NCBI RefSeq assembly: GCF_009862265.1 | Contig: NZ_WWGX01000030.1 | Span: 163,395-227,394 of the forward strand | DNA length: 64,000 bases | Source: Streptomyces sp. SID8352 | GTDB lineage: Bacteria > Actinomycetota > Actinomycetes > Streptomycetales > Streptomycetaceae | Direction of reading: 5' to 3' | Shown here: one piece after another, positions 17,674 to 26,024 of the stretch | How positions within the stretch are numbered: position 1 is the first letter of the stretch | Layout of the letters: each line of letters starts with the position of its first letter | Notes under the pieces: model-generated | The model's input: only the letters and a program-made list of their open reading frames with translations | The model's database searches: none | Told to the model about the DNA's origin: nothing | Position numbers and translations under genes: made by a program

Positions 17674-18836
17674 GCCGCCCCCAGGGCCTCCGCGCGCAGC
17701 CGCGCCGCGCGGCGCAGCGCCGCCACCGCGGGATCACCGGCGTCCCCCAACTCGCCGCGCGCGGCGGCGAGCACCTCCGCCACCCGGGTCAGCCCGCCCA
17801 GCTCGGCGCGGACCGGGCGGCCGAGCGCGGTCACCGCGTCGGCCTCCCGGGCACGGGCCCGGCAGTGGAAGGCCAGCTCGCACGCGGACAGGCACTCCGG
17901 CGCGTACGACGCGGGCACCGCCTCGACGGCGGCGGCTAGTTCCTCCGCCGGAAGCGCGGGGGAGAAGCAGACGCCCTCGGGCAGCGCGTCGGCGATCTCC
18001 TCGATCCGGGTGAGCCGGTCGAGCTGGCGGGCGGTCACCGCGCGCTGCCTGCGCACGTCGACGGCGGAGGCGGTGGGCAGGTTGGTGAAGTCCTTGGGGC
18101 ACACCAGCAGCACCCGGTGGCGCACCCGCGGCGCCGGGTCCAGCCGGGCCGCGATCCGCTCCAGGGCCAGCACGTAGACCGCCGCCTGCCGGGCTGCCGC
18201 GCCGACCTTCGCCGGGTCCGCCGAACCGTCCAGCATCGGGAAGGACTTGATCTCGACGACCGACCAGCCGCCGTCGGGGTGCACCACCACCGCGTCCGGC
18301 TCCAGGAAGGCGGGGGAGCCCGCCACGTCGAGCGCGACCATCGGGTGGTCCAGCAGGGCCCAGCCGCCCGCCGCGGTGGCCTCCCGCAGGGTCAGCGCCG
18401 TACGGGCCGCGCGGCCCTCGGGGCCGGTCGCCGACAGGTCGGGCACCCGCGCCCCCGCGGGCGGCTCGGCGCCCGGGTCCAGCCGCTCGTGCACCAGCCG
18501 CAGCAGCTCCGCGCCGCCGTCCGCCTTGACCCGGGCCTCGAAGGCGTTGCCGCGCATGAAGGCGAACTGGGACATGCCGAAGACCGAGGGCGCGCCCAGC
18601 GCGCTCGCGAGCGACGCCTTGTCCACCCCCGCGCCGTCGAGGATCGCGCGGCGCCCGCACCCGGGGTTGGCGGCGAGGGCGGCCAGGGCGCGGGCGTCCA
18701 GCGCCTTGGCGGGGACATCGGGACCGCGCAGCTCAGCGAGCCGGTGCCGGAGCCCCGTCGTCCGCGTCCGAGGGGGAGGCGTCCGGCCCGGCTCCCGCCG
18801 CGACCCGCTGCTCGCGCTGCCGTGGAAATCGCTCAC
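17664..18836 (-). CDS. RecB/Cas4-type PD-(D/E)XK nuclease with Fe-S cysteines
   Basis: A 390-residue protein (from GTG 18836) with the RecB-family nuclease core: Glu100 in 'GNAFEARV', Asp181 in '[10 protein letters not shown]', Glu195-Ile-Lys197 in 'VVEIKSF' and the QxxxY motif 'QAAVY' (218-222). Cysteines at 60, 315, 319 and 325 (one N-terminal, then C-x3-C-x5-C) match the iron-sulfur staple of Cas4, AddB and Dna2 nucleases. It likely cleaves single-stranded DNA ends. First gene of the cassette. The GTG overlaps a TGA in another frame of the PAP2 gene. An upstream start at 18866 is possible but reads into PAP2. Confidence 0.8.
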   Translation of the reverse strand: MSDFHGSASSGSRREPGRTPPPRTRTTGLRHRLAELRGPDVPAKALDARALAALAANPGCGRRAILDGAGVDKASLASALGAPSVFGMSQFAFMRGNAFEARVKADGGAELLRLVHERLDPGAEPPAGARVPDLSATGPEGRAARTALTLREATAAGGWALLDHPMVALDVAGSPAFLEPDAVVVHPDGGWSVVEIKSFPMLDGSADPAKVGAAARQAAVYVLALERIAARLDPAPRVRHRVLLVCPKDFTNLPTASAVDVRRQRAVTARQLDRLTRIEEIADALPEGVCFSPALPAEELAAAVEAVPASYAPECLSACELAFHCRARAREADAVTALGRPVRAELGGLTRVAEVLAAARGELGDAGDPAVAALRRAARLRAEALGAACR

Positions 18837-19722
18837 CCGCGGAAGTCTGGCATCCGCCACTGACAATCGGGGACACCACGCCGCCCGGACCGCCCGCGGC
18901 CGGTGCGGCGGCGGGCGCGAGCCGCGCCGTGACGGAGGCGGGCAGCCGGGCGGCGAGCCGGGCCCGGGCCCGGTCCGCGCCGCGCATCGCCAGCGGTGTC
19001 AGCAGCAGTCCCGCGCCCATCACGGCGGCCCCGGCCACCGCGTCCAGGAGGTAGTGGTTCGCGGTGCCCATCACCACGATGGTGGTCACCAGCGGATAGA
19101 CGACGCCCGCCACCCGTGCCGTGCGGGTGCGCCCGTGCCGCCAGAGCAGCACGCCGCACCAGAGGGCCCAGCCCACGTGCAGGCTCGGCATGGCCGCGTA
19201 CTGGTTGGTCATCCCGCCCAGTCCGCGCGGCGCGCTCGCCTCGCCGCCCCACCAGCCGTACGAGCTGTACTGCGCCATGGTGTCGACGAAGCCGTGGCCC
19301 GCGTCCAGCAGCCGGGGAGGGCAGGTGGGCAGCAGGGTGAAGCCGATCAGGCCGATGAACGTGGAGACCATCAGCCAGGTGCGGGCCGCCCGGTAGCGCA
19401 CGGTGTGCGAGCGGAACAGCCAGACCAGCACCGCCGGGGTGACCACGTAGTGCAGCGAGGCGTACCAGAAGTCGGCCGGCACCCCGATCCAGGGCTCGCG
19501 GGTGAACAGCCGGTTCAGCGGGTGCTCGGCGTTGAGGAACAGCGCCTTCTCGATGTCCAGGATCGCCAGGCCGTGGTCCACGGCGTCGGAGATGTCGCCG
19601 CGCACCAGGAGACGGCCGGCCGAGTAGCAGGCGTACACCAGGGCGATCAGCGGCAGTTCGGTCCACCAGCGCGGACGGGTCCGCGGGGTCGCCCCAGTAC
19701 CCGGTGTCTCGGTATGAGGCAA
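18733..19722 (-). CDS. PAP2-superfamily integral membrane phosphatase
   Basis: A 329-residue protein with about six membrane spans. The PAP2 catalytic motifs are present: '[16 protein letters not shown]' (P-S-L-H, mid-protein) and '[11 protein letters not shown]' with the catalytic His, as in lipid phosphatases and inositol-phosphoceramide synthase-like enzymes. A TTG at 19722 follows AAGGGGAGG with 8-nt spacing and is preferred to a GTG at 19770. The last roughly 35 residues have atypical codon use and overlap the nuclease gene by 104 nt. The sister frame ends at 18833 in a GTGA overlap with the nuclease start, hinting at a frameshift in this tail. Confidence 0.78.
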   Translation of the reverse strand: MPHTETPGTGATPRTRPRWWTELPLIALVYACYSAGRLLVRGDISDAVDHGLAILDIEKALFLNAEHPLNRLFTREPWIGVPADFWYASLHYVVTPAVLVWLFRSHTVRYRAARTWLMVSTFIGLIGFTLLPTCPPRLLDAGHGFVDTMAQYSSYGWWGGEASAPRGLGGMTNQYAAMPSLHVGWALWCGVLLWRHGRTRTARVAGVVYPLVTTIVVMGTANHYLLDAVAGAAVMGAGLLLTPLAMRGADRARARLAARLPASVTARLAPAAAPAAGGPGGVVSPIVSGGCQTSAGERFPRQREQRVAAGAGPDASPSDADDGAPAPAR

Positions 19723-19920
19723 TCCGATCGCCCTCCCCTTCCGTTCTCCCACGCGTCCTTGCGCGGACACGGGCGTGCCACTCTACGGCCTTCGCGCACC
19801 CCCTCACCGGGTGGCCCCGGCCCTGATAGACGCCGGTATCGCCCCCCGGGTTGCGTGCCCGGGGCGTGCGCGATGATGGAGGGGTTCCCGCCTCGTATTC
19901 CTCCCGGAGGGTCCCTTCCC

Positions 19921-20517
19921 ATGGCACCGCGCATCCTGCTGGCCCGGCACGGACAGACCGAGTGGTCGCTGTCCGGCAAGCACACCGGCAGGACCGATGT
20001 GCCCCTCCTGGAGGAGGGCCGCCGGGGCGCCGGGCTGCTGGGGGAGCGGCTGCACCGGGCGCCGCTGGACGGACTGCCCGGCGTCGAGGTGCGCACCAGC
20101 CCCCTCTCCCGCGCGCGGGAGACCTGCGACCTGGCGGGCTTCGGCGAACGCGCCGCCAACTGGGACGCGCTCCTGGAGTGGCACTACGGGGAGTACGAGG
20201 GGCTGAAACCGGAGGAGATCCAGGCGCTCCGGCCGGGCTGGCTGATCTGGCGGGACGGCGTCCCCGGCGGCGAGAGCCCGGCCGAGGTGTCCGCCCGCGC
20301 GGACGAGGTCGTCGCCTGGGCCCGGGAGGCGGACCGGGACGTGCTGGTCTTCGCGCACGGCCACATCCTGCGCGCCATAGGCGCCCGCTGGCTCGGCCTC
20401 CCCGTCGACTTCGCCGCCCGCATCCGCCTCAACCCGACCTCCCTGTCGGTCCTGGGCTGGGCCTACGGCGACCCGGCCATCGAGGCGTGGAACGACCTGG
20501 GGCACCTGGCGGGGTAG
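19921..20517 (+). CDS. Histidine phosphatase family protein (phosphoglycerate mutase-like)
   Basis: A 198-residue cytosolic enzyme. '[10 protein letters not shown]' (7-16) holds the phosphorylated His; '[10 protein letters not shown]' has the second Arg; Glu in 'WHYGEYEGL' is the acid; '[10 protein letters not shown]' provides the second His. The complete set predicts an active acid phosphatase. Substrate unknown: this group includes alpha-ribazole and sugar phosphatases. The ATG follows a CGGAGG-type ribosome-binding site. It is divergent from the PAP2 gene. Confidence 0.85.
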   Translation: MAPRILLARHGQTEWSLSGKHTGRTDVPLLEEGRRGAGLLGERLHRAPLDGLPGVEVRTSPLSRARETCDLAGFGERAANWDALLEWHYGEYEGLKPEEIQALRPGWLIWRDGVPGGESPAEVSARADEVVAWAREADRDVLVFAHGHILRAIGARWLGLPVDFAARIRLNPTSLSVLGWAYGDPAIEAWNDLGHLAG

Positions 20518-20804
20518 GGCGCGCGAGGCGGGGCCCCGGTCCGCGTCGTCCTTCCGGTGGCGGGACACCGAGGCTTCCCGTACAGGGGGCGACGGCCAGG
20601 AGCAGTCCTTCGGGCCCGCACACCACTCCCTCTCCTCTCCGGCGGGCGCGGAACCAGGCTCCCTTCGGTCGGCGGTGAGATGAGCGGGATCGCCACGCCG
20701 ACGACGAGAGGCCCTGTCTCGTCATCACCCACTGACCGCAACTTCATCCGCCGGCACGGGATGAAAGAAGTCAGGTGCGATCGGCTACGGACAACCGCTT
20801 GCTC
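20518..20804. other. Intergenic boundary of a less GC-rich patch
   Basis: About 290 bp between two convergent genes. Composition shifts here from typical high GC to the lower-GC patch that continues to about 22.9 kb. No gene, repeat or attachment-site pair recognised. Confidence 0.45.
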
Positions 20805-22202
20805 TCAGCCTGCCTCGACCGAGTCGGACCGCGTCGTCACAACGTCTCCGGTAACGGCATCCAGCGTGATCACACGGATGGCGGGAGCACTCGTGGACTG
20901 TGAGGAGTCGTCGTCGGGAGGGCCGTCCTGGGCAACGCCGTCCTGGGAGGGGGCCGTGTCCGCGCCGGGTGGGCCGACACTCAGCATCCAGTACGGGTGC
21001 CAGCGGCCGATGCCGTCGGTGCGAGCCAGCAGTTCGCCGGAGTGGACTATGTCACCGGGGAACTTGTGCGTGGCGATGGCCTGAGCCTGTTGCCGGCCGA
21101 TGCGTACCGAGGGCAGTTCGGGGTCGGGTATGTGACGTGCGGTGAATGAGGTGATCTTGAGATCGGGCCCGACCAGGACGTCCATCCGCATGGGCATCAG
21201 CACGCCGTTCTCACGAGAGCGCCAGGAGACCAGTTTCGAGGCTTGTCGAGGACCGGCAGCACTCACGTCGGTGTCCCCGGCGAGAGCCCAGGGAAAGTGG
21301 TCCCGCACGAATGCGGTGCCGGCCCTCAGAGCAGCGTCGTCACTGACAGGTGCGGTACCGGGTCCGACGGCCGGGCTGATGGGCCGCAGCAGACCGGAGG
21401 TCACTTCGCGGGAGGGCCACTCGATGTCGAGTACCCCGCGGTCGGTGTTGGCCGAGATCCGTCCGGGACCTCCTGCCGGCCCGGGGAAGAACTGCACCGA
21501 CGTGGCTCGGGCCTGCTCACCAAGGAAATCGGTGATTGCCCTCCGGGCGGTCTCCCGCTGTTCGGGGGAAGCGGCGTTCGCCGATGCCACCTCAGCCATC
21601 ACGAAGGTGACGGTGAAGGCACTGATCAGGCCGAGTACGGCGATTCCGGAAGCGAAACCGATGAGGGAACGGCGCACCTGATGCCTGCTGATGAGGATGA
21701 CGGTGTCCCGTCCGCCACGGGTCGCTTCCCAGTGCAGCCCGGCGCCCACGATCAGGGCACCGGCAAAGGCGCCGAGGCTGTTGGTCCACAGGTCGGTGCT
21801 GTCACAGGCGCGCCCCATACCCGGCGTAAGCGCCTGCACCACCTCGATGGTGGCCGAGAGAGCGACACAGGTCAACGCGACCGGAATCGGACGTCGTGTC
21901 AGCCAGGTTGCCAGGGCGGCCAAAGGAATGAAGAGGAGGACATTCAGCAACCCTTGGGCGGTGAACGTTTCCGTGGCGATACTACGTTCGATGAAACACG
22001 TTGCCGAGGCGGGCGCGTCCGGAGAAATGGGATAGAGTGTGGCGCTCACGACAGCCGCGAGCGCGGCACCCGTCAGAGCGCAAGGGATTCCGGGCTTCCC
22101 GAGACGGCGCCCCAGGAAATAGGACATCAGAGCCGCAATCATGGAGAGGGTGACGGCAGTCACCAGCATTCCTTGATTGCCATTGAATACTGCCTGAATC
22201 AT
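20805..22202 (-). CDS. VanZ-like membrane protein with C-terminal soluble domain
   Basis: A 465-residue protein. Residues 1-165 hold about five hydrophobic segments in the VanZ-family pattern ('NVLLFIPLAALATWL', 'EVVQALTPGMGRACDSTDLW' in part); another span sits near 185-205. The remaining 260 residues form an extracytoplasmic domain of unknown type, perhaps PepSY-like ('ITLDAVTGDVVTT'). VanZ relatives are linked to glycopeptide tolerance or cell-surface functions, but no resistance role is supported. Base composition is lower in GC than neighbours, suggesting acquisition. Confidence 0.65.
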   Translation of the reverse strand: MIQAVFNGNQGMLVTAVTLSMIAALMSYFLGRRLGKPGIPCALTGAALAAVVSATLYPISPDAPASATCFIERSIATETFTAQGLLNVLLFIPLAALATWLTRRPIPVALTCVALSATIEVVQALTPGMGRACDSTDLWTNSLGAFAGALIVGAGLHWEATRGGRDTVILISRHQVRRSLIGFASGIAVLGLISAFTVTFVMAEVASANAASPEQRETARRAITDFLGEQARATSVQFFPGPAGGPGRISANTDRGVLDIEWPSREVTSGLLRPISPAVGPGTAPVSDDAALRAGTAFVRDHFPWALAGDTDVSAAGPRQASKLVSWRSRENGVLMPMRMDVLVGPDLKITSFTARHIPDPELPSVRIGRQQAQAIATHKFPGDIVHSGELLARTDGIGRWHPYWMLSVGPPGADTAPSQDGVAQDGPPDDDSSQSTSAPAIRVITLDAVTGDVVTTRSDSVEAG

Positions 22203-22243
22203 GCGGTCGTTTCCTGGGCTCGCGCGGGAGGATCGGTGCAGGT

Positions 22244-22271
22244 GCGGGGCCCGCTCGTGAGCGGGCCCCGC
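22244..22271. terminator. Perfect 13-bp hairpin terminator
   Basis: GCGGGGCCCGCTC (22244-22256) pairs completely with 22259-22271 around a minimal loop. It lies 10 nt after the stop of the small secreted protein gene (minus strand) and before the VanZ-like gene. Confidence 0.85.
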
Positions 22272-22281
22272 GTTCAGCGTT

Positions 22282-22731
22282 TCAGCACTGGGTGACCGGC
22301 GCGTTGTTGAAGGTCTGCTGACCCTGAACTTCCATCCAGCCGATCACGGCGTTACAGCCGCTGAGGTTGTAGTTGGACCACTTGGTGCTCTTGGTCGTGC
22401 CCGACGACTGGGAGAACCACGATCCGGTGTGCGCGGTGCCGACGTGGGTCCATCCGAAGCGCGCGGTGATGGACCCGCCACCAGTCTTGTCGTACGCGTC
22501 CGTCACGTTCCAGGAAGAACCGGTGCCGCTGGTCAGCGAGGTCCACAGGACGCCGTTGCTCAGCTTCGTGCGGGATGTGCCGTAGTCGAAGTTACCGCCG
22601 GCTACCGCGGCCGGGGCGATGACCCCCATGCCGATGAGCACGGCTGCCGAAGTGGCGATGACGCGTCGGGCTGCGGTCATTTCCTGAACCTTCTTTCCGA
22701 TGGATTTAGTGAAGATCATCTTCTCGGACAT
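22282..22731 (-). CDS. Small secreted protein, unknown family
   Basis: A 149-residue precursor. A long basic n-region precedes a hydrophobic core ending 'APAAVA', predicting cleavage to a mature protein of about 105 residues starting 'GGNFDYGTSRTKLSNGVLW'. The mature part is rich in Ser, Thr, Gly, Trp and aromatic residues, likely all-beta, and has exactly two cysteines, one near 'LSGCNAVIGW' and one at the C-terminus, probably a disulfide. The GG-x-x-x-YG start faintly recalls lactococcin-972-type bacteriocins, but the rest does not fit. Several in-frame starts exist (22731, 22719, 22680). It sits in the lower-GC patch. Confidence 0.65.
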   Translation of the reverse strand: MSEKMIFTKSIGKKVQEMTAARRVIATSAAVLIGMGVIAPAAVAGGNFDYGTSRTKLSNGVLWTSLTSGTGSSWNVTDAYDKTGGGSITARFGWTHVGTAHTGSWFSQSSGTTKSTKWSNYNLSGCNAVIGWMEVQGQQTFNNAPVTQC

Positions 22732-23349
22732 GAAGGAATCTAGCGGATTCGGTAAAGGGGGGTGCAGTGATTATGTCGAGATGTGGTCCAGTTCACACCG
22801 TGGAGTCGAAGATGTGCGACTTGACGCACTGTTGGCCATAAGTCTTTCTTAATCTCGACTTGAGGTGCCACCTTTTCCGATTTTCGCTCTGAAGTGTGTC
22901 CTCAATGGGTCTTGTCTCGTCGGAAGTAATAGACTAATGATCGCTCTGGTTGTGGGCCGGCCCTCGCCTCCCATCGGGGTGAACCCGTGGTGTCGATCCG
23001 CTTTTCAGGCGTTGATCCGAACCGGTGCGAGTTCCAGGGGCATGGCTGCGCGCGATCCGGGAGCTCGGCGTTCTTCGCGCCCGTCCTGGCCTCGCGGGTG
23101 CAGGGGCGGGCGATGCTGCGCATCGCGAACCCTGGCAGGTGGCCGACCTCGTCGTCCGGGCCGTGCGGGTACGCCGGACCCCGTGCCCGCGTGGGGGAGG
23201 CGTGGCAGGGCGGGTGGGGCACATGGATCGGTCCCCGCGTCCGCGGGCACCGGTCCCCGAGCGTCGGGGGACGCCTCCCCTCCCCGGCGCGGAGCGGCGG
23301 CCCGTACGGCGGTGGCCGGGCCGCCCGCGCGCCTCCGGCGTGACCACTC
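22732..23349. other. Intergenic region at edge of accessory patch
   Basis: The first 190 bp are AT-richer than the rest of the window ('TTTCTTAATCTCGACTTGAGG') and probably hold the promoter of the small secreted protein. The remainder is GC-rich with no credible gene. No integrase or transposase remnant could be recognised. Confidence 0.45.
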
Positions 23350-24789
23350 TCACGCCGTGCGGGGCAGCGCGGCGTGCCGGTCCAGGAAGGCCGAGACGCC
23401 CTGGACCCGGCGGTGCGGGAGCAGCACCCGCGCGGTGCCCGCCAGCATCCCGCGCACGCGGGAGGACTGGACCTCGCCCAGCAGGTCCAGGACCCGCATC
23501 CCGGCCCCCGCCGCCTCGTCGGGCCGCCCGCCCCGGGCCAGGTCGTCGGCCAGCTCGGCGGAGTACAGGGCGAGGTTGCGGGTGAAGTGCGGCTCCTGGA
23601 GCTCCGCCGCCCGCCGCGCGTGCCGGGCCGCCCGGGACCAGTCGCCCAGCGCGGACCAGCACTGCGCCTCCAGCCCCTCCAGCTCGGCCTCCCCGTAGAA
23701 GCTCATCCACTCCGGATCGGCCGCGGAGCTGCCCCGCCCGAACAGGGCCTGGGCGCGGATCAGCGCCTGCTCGCAGCCGACGCGGTCGGCCATCCCCGCC
23801 CAGCCGCCCGCCTCGCGCAGCGCCAGCAGCGACATCAGCCGGTCGGAGCCCAGCGCCCGCGCGACGCGCTGCGCGGCCTGCGCCGCCCGCACCGCCTCCC
23901 GGGGGCGGCCCGCGTCCCGGGCCAGGAACGCCGTGTTGCAGAAGGCGTGCGCCTCCACCCCCGCGTCGCCGCCCGTCCGCGCCGTGGCGAGCGCCTCCGC
24001 GTAGTGCGACCGGGCGTCCTCGAAGCGGCCCGAGTCATGGGCCAGCCAGCCCACCGAGAGGGCCAGTTCACCGGCGCCCGCGCAGAGCCGGTCGGCCGCC
24101 GCCCGCCGGGTCACGCCGGCGTCCAGCAGCGCGTACGCGGCGCGAAGCGGGGCCGCCGCACGCCGGTAGAGGCCGTCGGCCCCGTGCCGGTCGTCGAGCA
24201 GCCGGATGCGGCGGACGGCGTCCTCCACGGCGCCCGCGCCGTCCGTCCCGGGGCCGCCCGCGGTGCGGGGGGCCGCCGAGGCGTCCGGGGCGGCACCCAG
24301 GGGGGCCAGTGAGGCGGCCGCCATCGTGGCCCCGCCCGTCATGAATGCGCGACGCAGCACGTCGCTCTCCTCGTGGTCGTCGTGCGGTCCGTACGGTGCG
24401 TACGGCTCATGCGCCCCACCCGGCCCGCGCGGGGGGCGCGGGCGGCGGTCGGGGCATGCCGGGGGCGTCTCCTCGGCGGCGCGCGCCCTCCGCCCGCGGA
24501 CGGACGAACGGGGCGCGAAGCCCAGGTCGGTGAGCGTGCGGCCGGGGAACATGTGCAGGAACACCCGTTCGTACGCGTAGTTGGGGCAGCGGATCTCGCC
24601 CGCCTCGACCCGCCCGACGTACCGCGCGTCGCAGCAGACCCGCTCGCCGATCTCGCGCGCGGCCCGCCGGACGGCCGCCGCGAACTCGGTGGGCGAGCGC
24701 CGCCCGCGCAGCCGCCGGAAGACGAGGTTGGGCCTCGGGGGCCGGTCGGGCCGTGCGGAGTCCGCCGCTGCGGTCGATGCCGTCGCCAT
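23350..24789 (-). CDS. XRE-like DNA-binding regulator with TPR-like C-terminal region
   Basis: A 479-residue protein. Residues 15-95 ('NLVFRRLRGRRSPTEFAAAV', then 'RYVGRVEAGEIRCPNYAYE') form the helix-turn-helix-like N-terminus found in a Streptomyces-specific regulator group that includes, as I remember it, the sporulation/antibiotic repressor NsdA. A twin-Arg-less Ala-rich segment ('FMTGGATMAAASLAPLGAA') follows, then helical repeats (about 220-470) of TPR type ('SHYAEALATARTGGDAGVEA'). It likely represses development or secondary metabolism, but the specific orthology is inference. ATG 24789 is the first sensible start. Confidence 0.65.
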   Translation of the reverse strand: MATASTAAADSARPDRPPRPNLVFRRLRGRRSPTEFAAAVRRAAREIGERVCCDARYVGRVEAGEIRCPNYAYERVFLHMFPGRTLTDLGFAPRSSVRGRRARAAEETPPACPDRRPRPPRGPGGAHEPYAPYGPHDDHEESDVLRRAFMTGGATMAAASLAPLGAAPDASAAPRTAGGPGTDGAGAVEDAVRRIRLLDDRHGADGLYRRAAAPLRAAYALLDAGVTRRAAADRLCAGAGELALSVGWLAHDSGRFEDARSHYAEALATARTGGDAGVEAHAFCNTAFLARDAGRPREAVRAAQAAQRVARALGSDRLMSLLALREAGGWAGMADRVGCEQALIRAQALFGRGSSAADPEWMSFYGEAELEGLEAQCWSALGDWSRAARHARRAAELQEPHFTRNLALYSAELADDLARGGRPDEAAGAGMRVLDLLGEVQSSRVRGMLAGTARVLLPHRRVQGVSAFLDRHAALPRTA

Positions 24790-25060
24790 GGCCGGGCCCT
24801 CTCGTGCGAACCGTCGAACCCCGCCGGGCCGGGGCGGGTCGCGCCGACTCCGCTCGCCGTCCCGTTCCCGGCGACCCCGAACGTACCGGTTGTGACGGAG
24901 TGGACACAGGGAGTTTGGTGACAAAGCGGAAATCGCCTCCACGATCCGCCATGAAGTGCCATCCTTTGCGGCCCACTTCGCCCGTAGCCGTTGACGCGCT
25001 CGCGCGTTGAACCCCGTGGCCCCGGGAGCCGGGGAGGCGGGGGAGGCCGAGGAGGATTCC

Positions 25061-25486
25061 GTGGGAGAGGCCGGGATGGAGAGCAGCCGGTTCGGTGCGT
25101 CCGGGAGCGTTGGCGCCGTGTGCGGGGCCGATCCCCGGTGCGAGGTGGTGTCCGTGCCGACCCGGCACGGACTGGAGGCGGTCGACATCCTCCGGCGGGG
25201 GGCCGGCGAGGGGATCGGCCCGGTCCTCCACGACGGCAGCGGCGACACCCTCGGCTTCCTGGTGCCGCCCGGTACGGCCGCCGCGTGGGACCTGCCGGGG
25301 AGCACCTGCGCGGAGACGGACGGCCGGGGCGCACGCCTCCCGCTCGCCCCGGAGCCGCCGGTGCGCGGCTCGGACTGGCTGCTGCCGCCCGCCGCCGCCG
25401 CGGACCCGGCGACCGACCCGGCCGTGCTGCGCGCCGCCCTGGGCGAGGCGGCCCGGCTGCTCGAAGTGGCGGACAGCTGCTGTTGA
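25061..25486 (+). CDS. Small prim-pol-like hypothetical protein
   Basis: A 141-residue soluble protein, divergent from the XRE/TPR regulator. GTG 25061 has GAGGAGG 5 nt upstream; an ATG at 25076 is the alternative. The segment 'GPVLHDGSGDTLGFLVPPGT' parallels 'GPVAEVRGRLLVFAAPGT' of the prim-pol-like protein at 13092-13676, with the same order of a preceding 'D-x-L-R' helix, so both seem to share a fold. A C-terminal double Cys ends the protein. No catalytic motif is seen and function is unknown. Confidence 0.55.
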   Translation: MGEAGMESSRFGASGSVGAVCGADPRCEVVSVPTRHGLEAVDILRRGAGEGIGPVLHDGSGDTLGFLVPPGTAAAWDLPGSTCAETDGRGARLPLAPEPPVRGSDWLLPPAAAADPATDPAVLRAALGEAARLLEVADSCC

Positions 25487-26024
25487 TCCCACCGGGGGCG
25501 GAGGGTTCGGATGCGAGGCCCCGCGCGGGTCGGGTGGCGAGGCCCCGCGCGGGTCGGGGTGACTCGGTGCGGCTCAGGCCGGCCCGGCCCCGGGCTGGGC
25601 CGGAGCGGGACCCGTGCGGCCTGGCCCGGGGCGGTCTGGTCCGGCTCGGGAGGGTCCGGGCCCGGACTGGCGCGGTCCGCTGCGGCTCGGTGCGGCCCGG
25701 CGCGGGGGCCGGACTTCGTTCCGTCCGCCATCCGCGCCTCGCACTCGGGAGCGGGGCCGTCGGCTCGGCCCGGATTGGTGACCCGGCCCGGATCGGTCAC
25801 CCGGTCCCGTCCGGCGCGACCCGGTCAGGTTCGGTCCCGCCCGGCGTGATCCGGTCCGGGCCGATCCGGCCGGGAGCCCGCCCCCGTTCCGTCCTCCGCC
25901 TCCGTTCCGCATCCGGGACCGGCGCGGCCCGTGCCGTACGGGCACGTCAGGGGGGCGCGCGGTGCGGTGCGCCCCGGGCGGGACCGGCGGACGTCCGCTT
26001 CGTGCCCGCCCGGATAATGGGGGG
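25487..26024. other. Repetitive intergenic region
   Basis: Begins with two copies of GCGAGGCCCCGCGCGGGTCG (25513-25534 and 25537-25558, 24-bp period), followed by about 400 bp of degenerate CGGTCCGG/CGGCCCGG repeats. No gene seen. The promoter of the following spermidine-synthase-like gene must lie near 25.95 kb. Confidence 0.6.

Noticed and set aside
17664..18836. Cas4 of a CRISPR-Cas locus
   Set aside because: The nuclease has Cas4-like motifs, but there is no cas1, cas2, effector gene or CRISPR array in the window; the helicase is not Cas3-like.
18833..19927. Alternative-frame open reading frame as a separate gene
   Set aside because: It is mostly a shadow of the PAP2 gene; only its last part is of interest, as the possible original PAP2 end, and is reported as a frameshift finding.
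22282..22731. Lactococcin 972-family bacteriocin
   Set aside because: Only the GG...YG start and an 'SNYN' resemble that family; the remaining pattern and the associated transporter genes are missing. Kept as an unknown secreted protein.
22865..23698. Open frame that might be a transposase or integrase remnant beside the low-GC patch
   Set aside because: No DDE or tyrosine-recombinase motif is readable and composition is shadow-like with respect to the antisense regulator gene.
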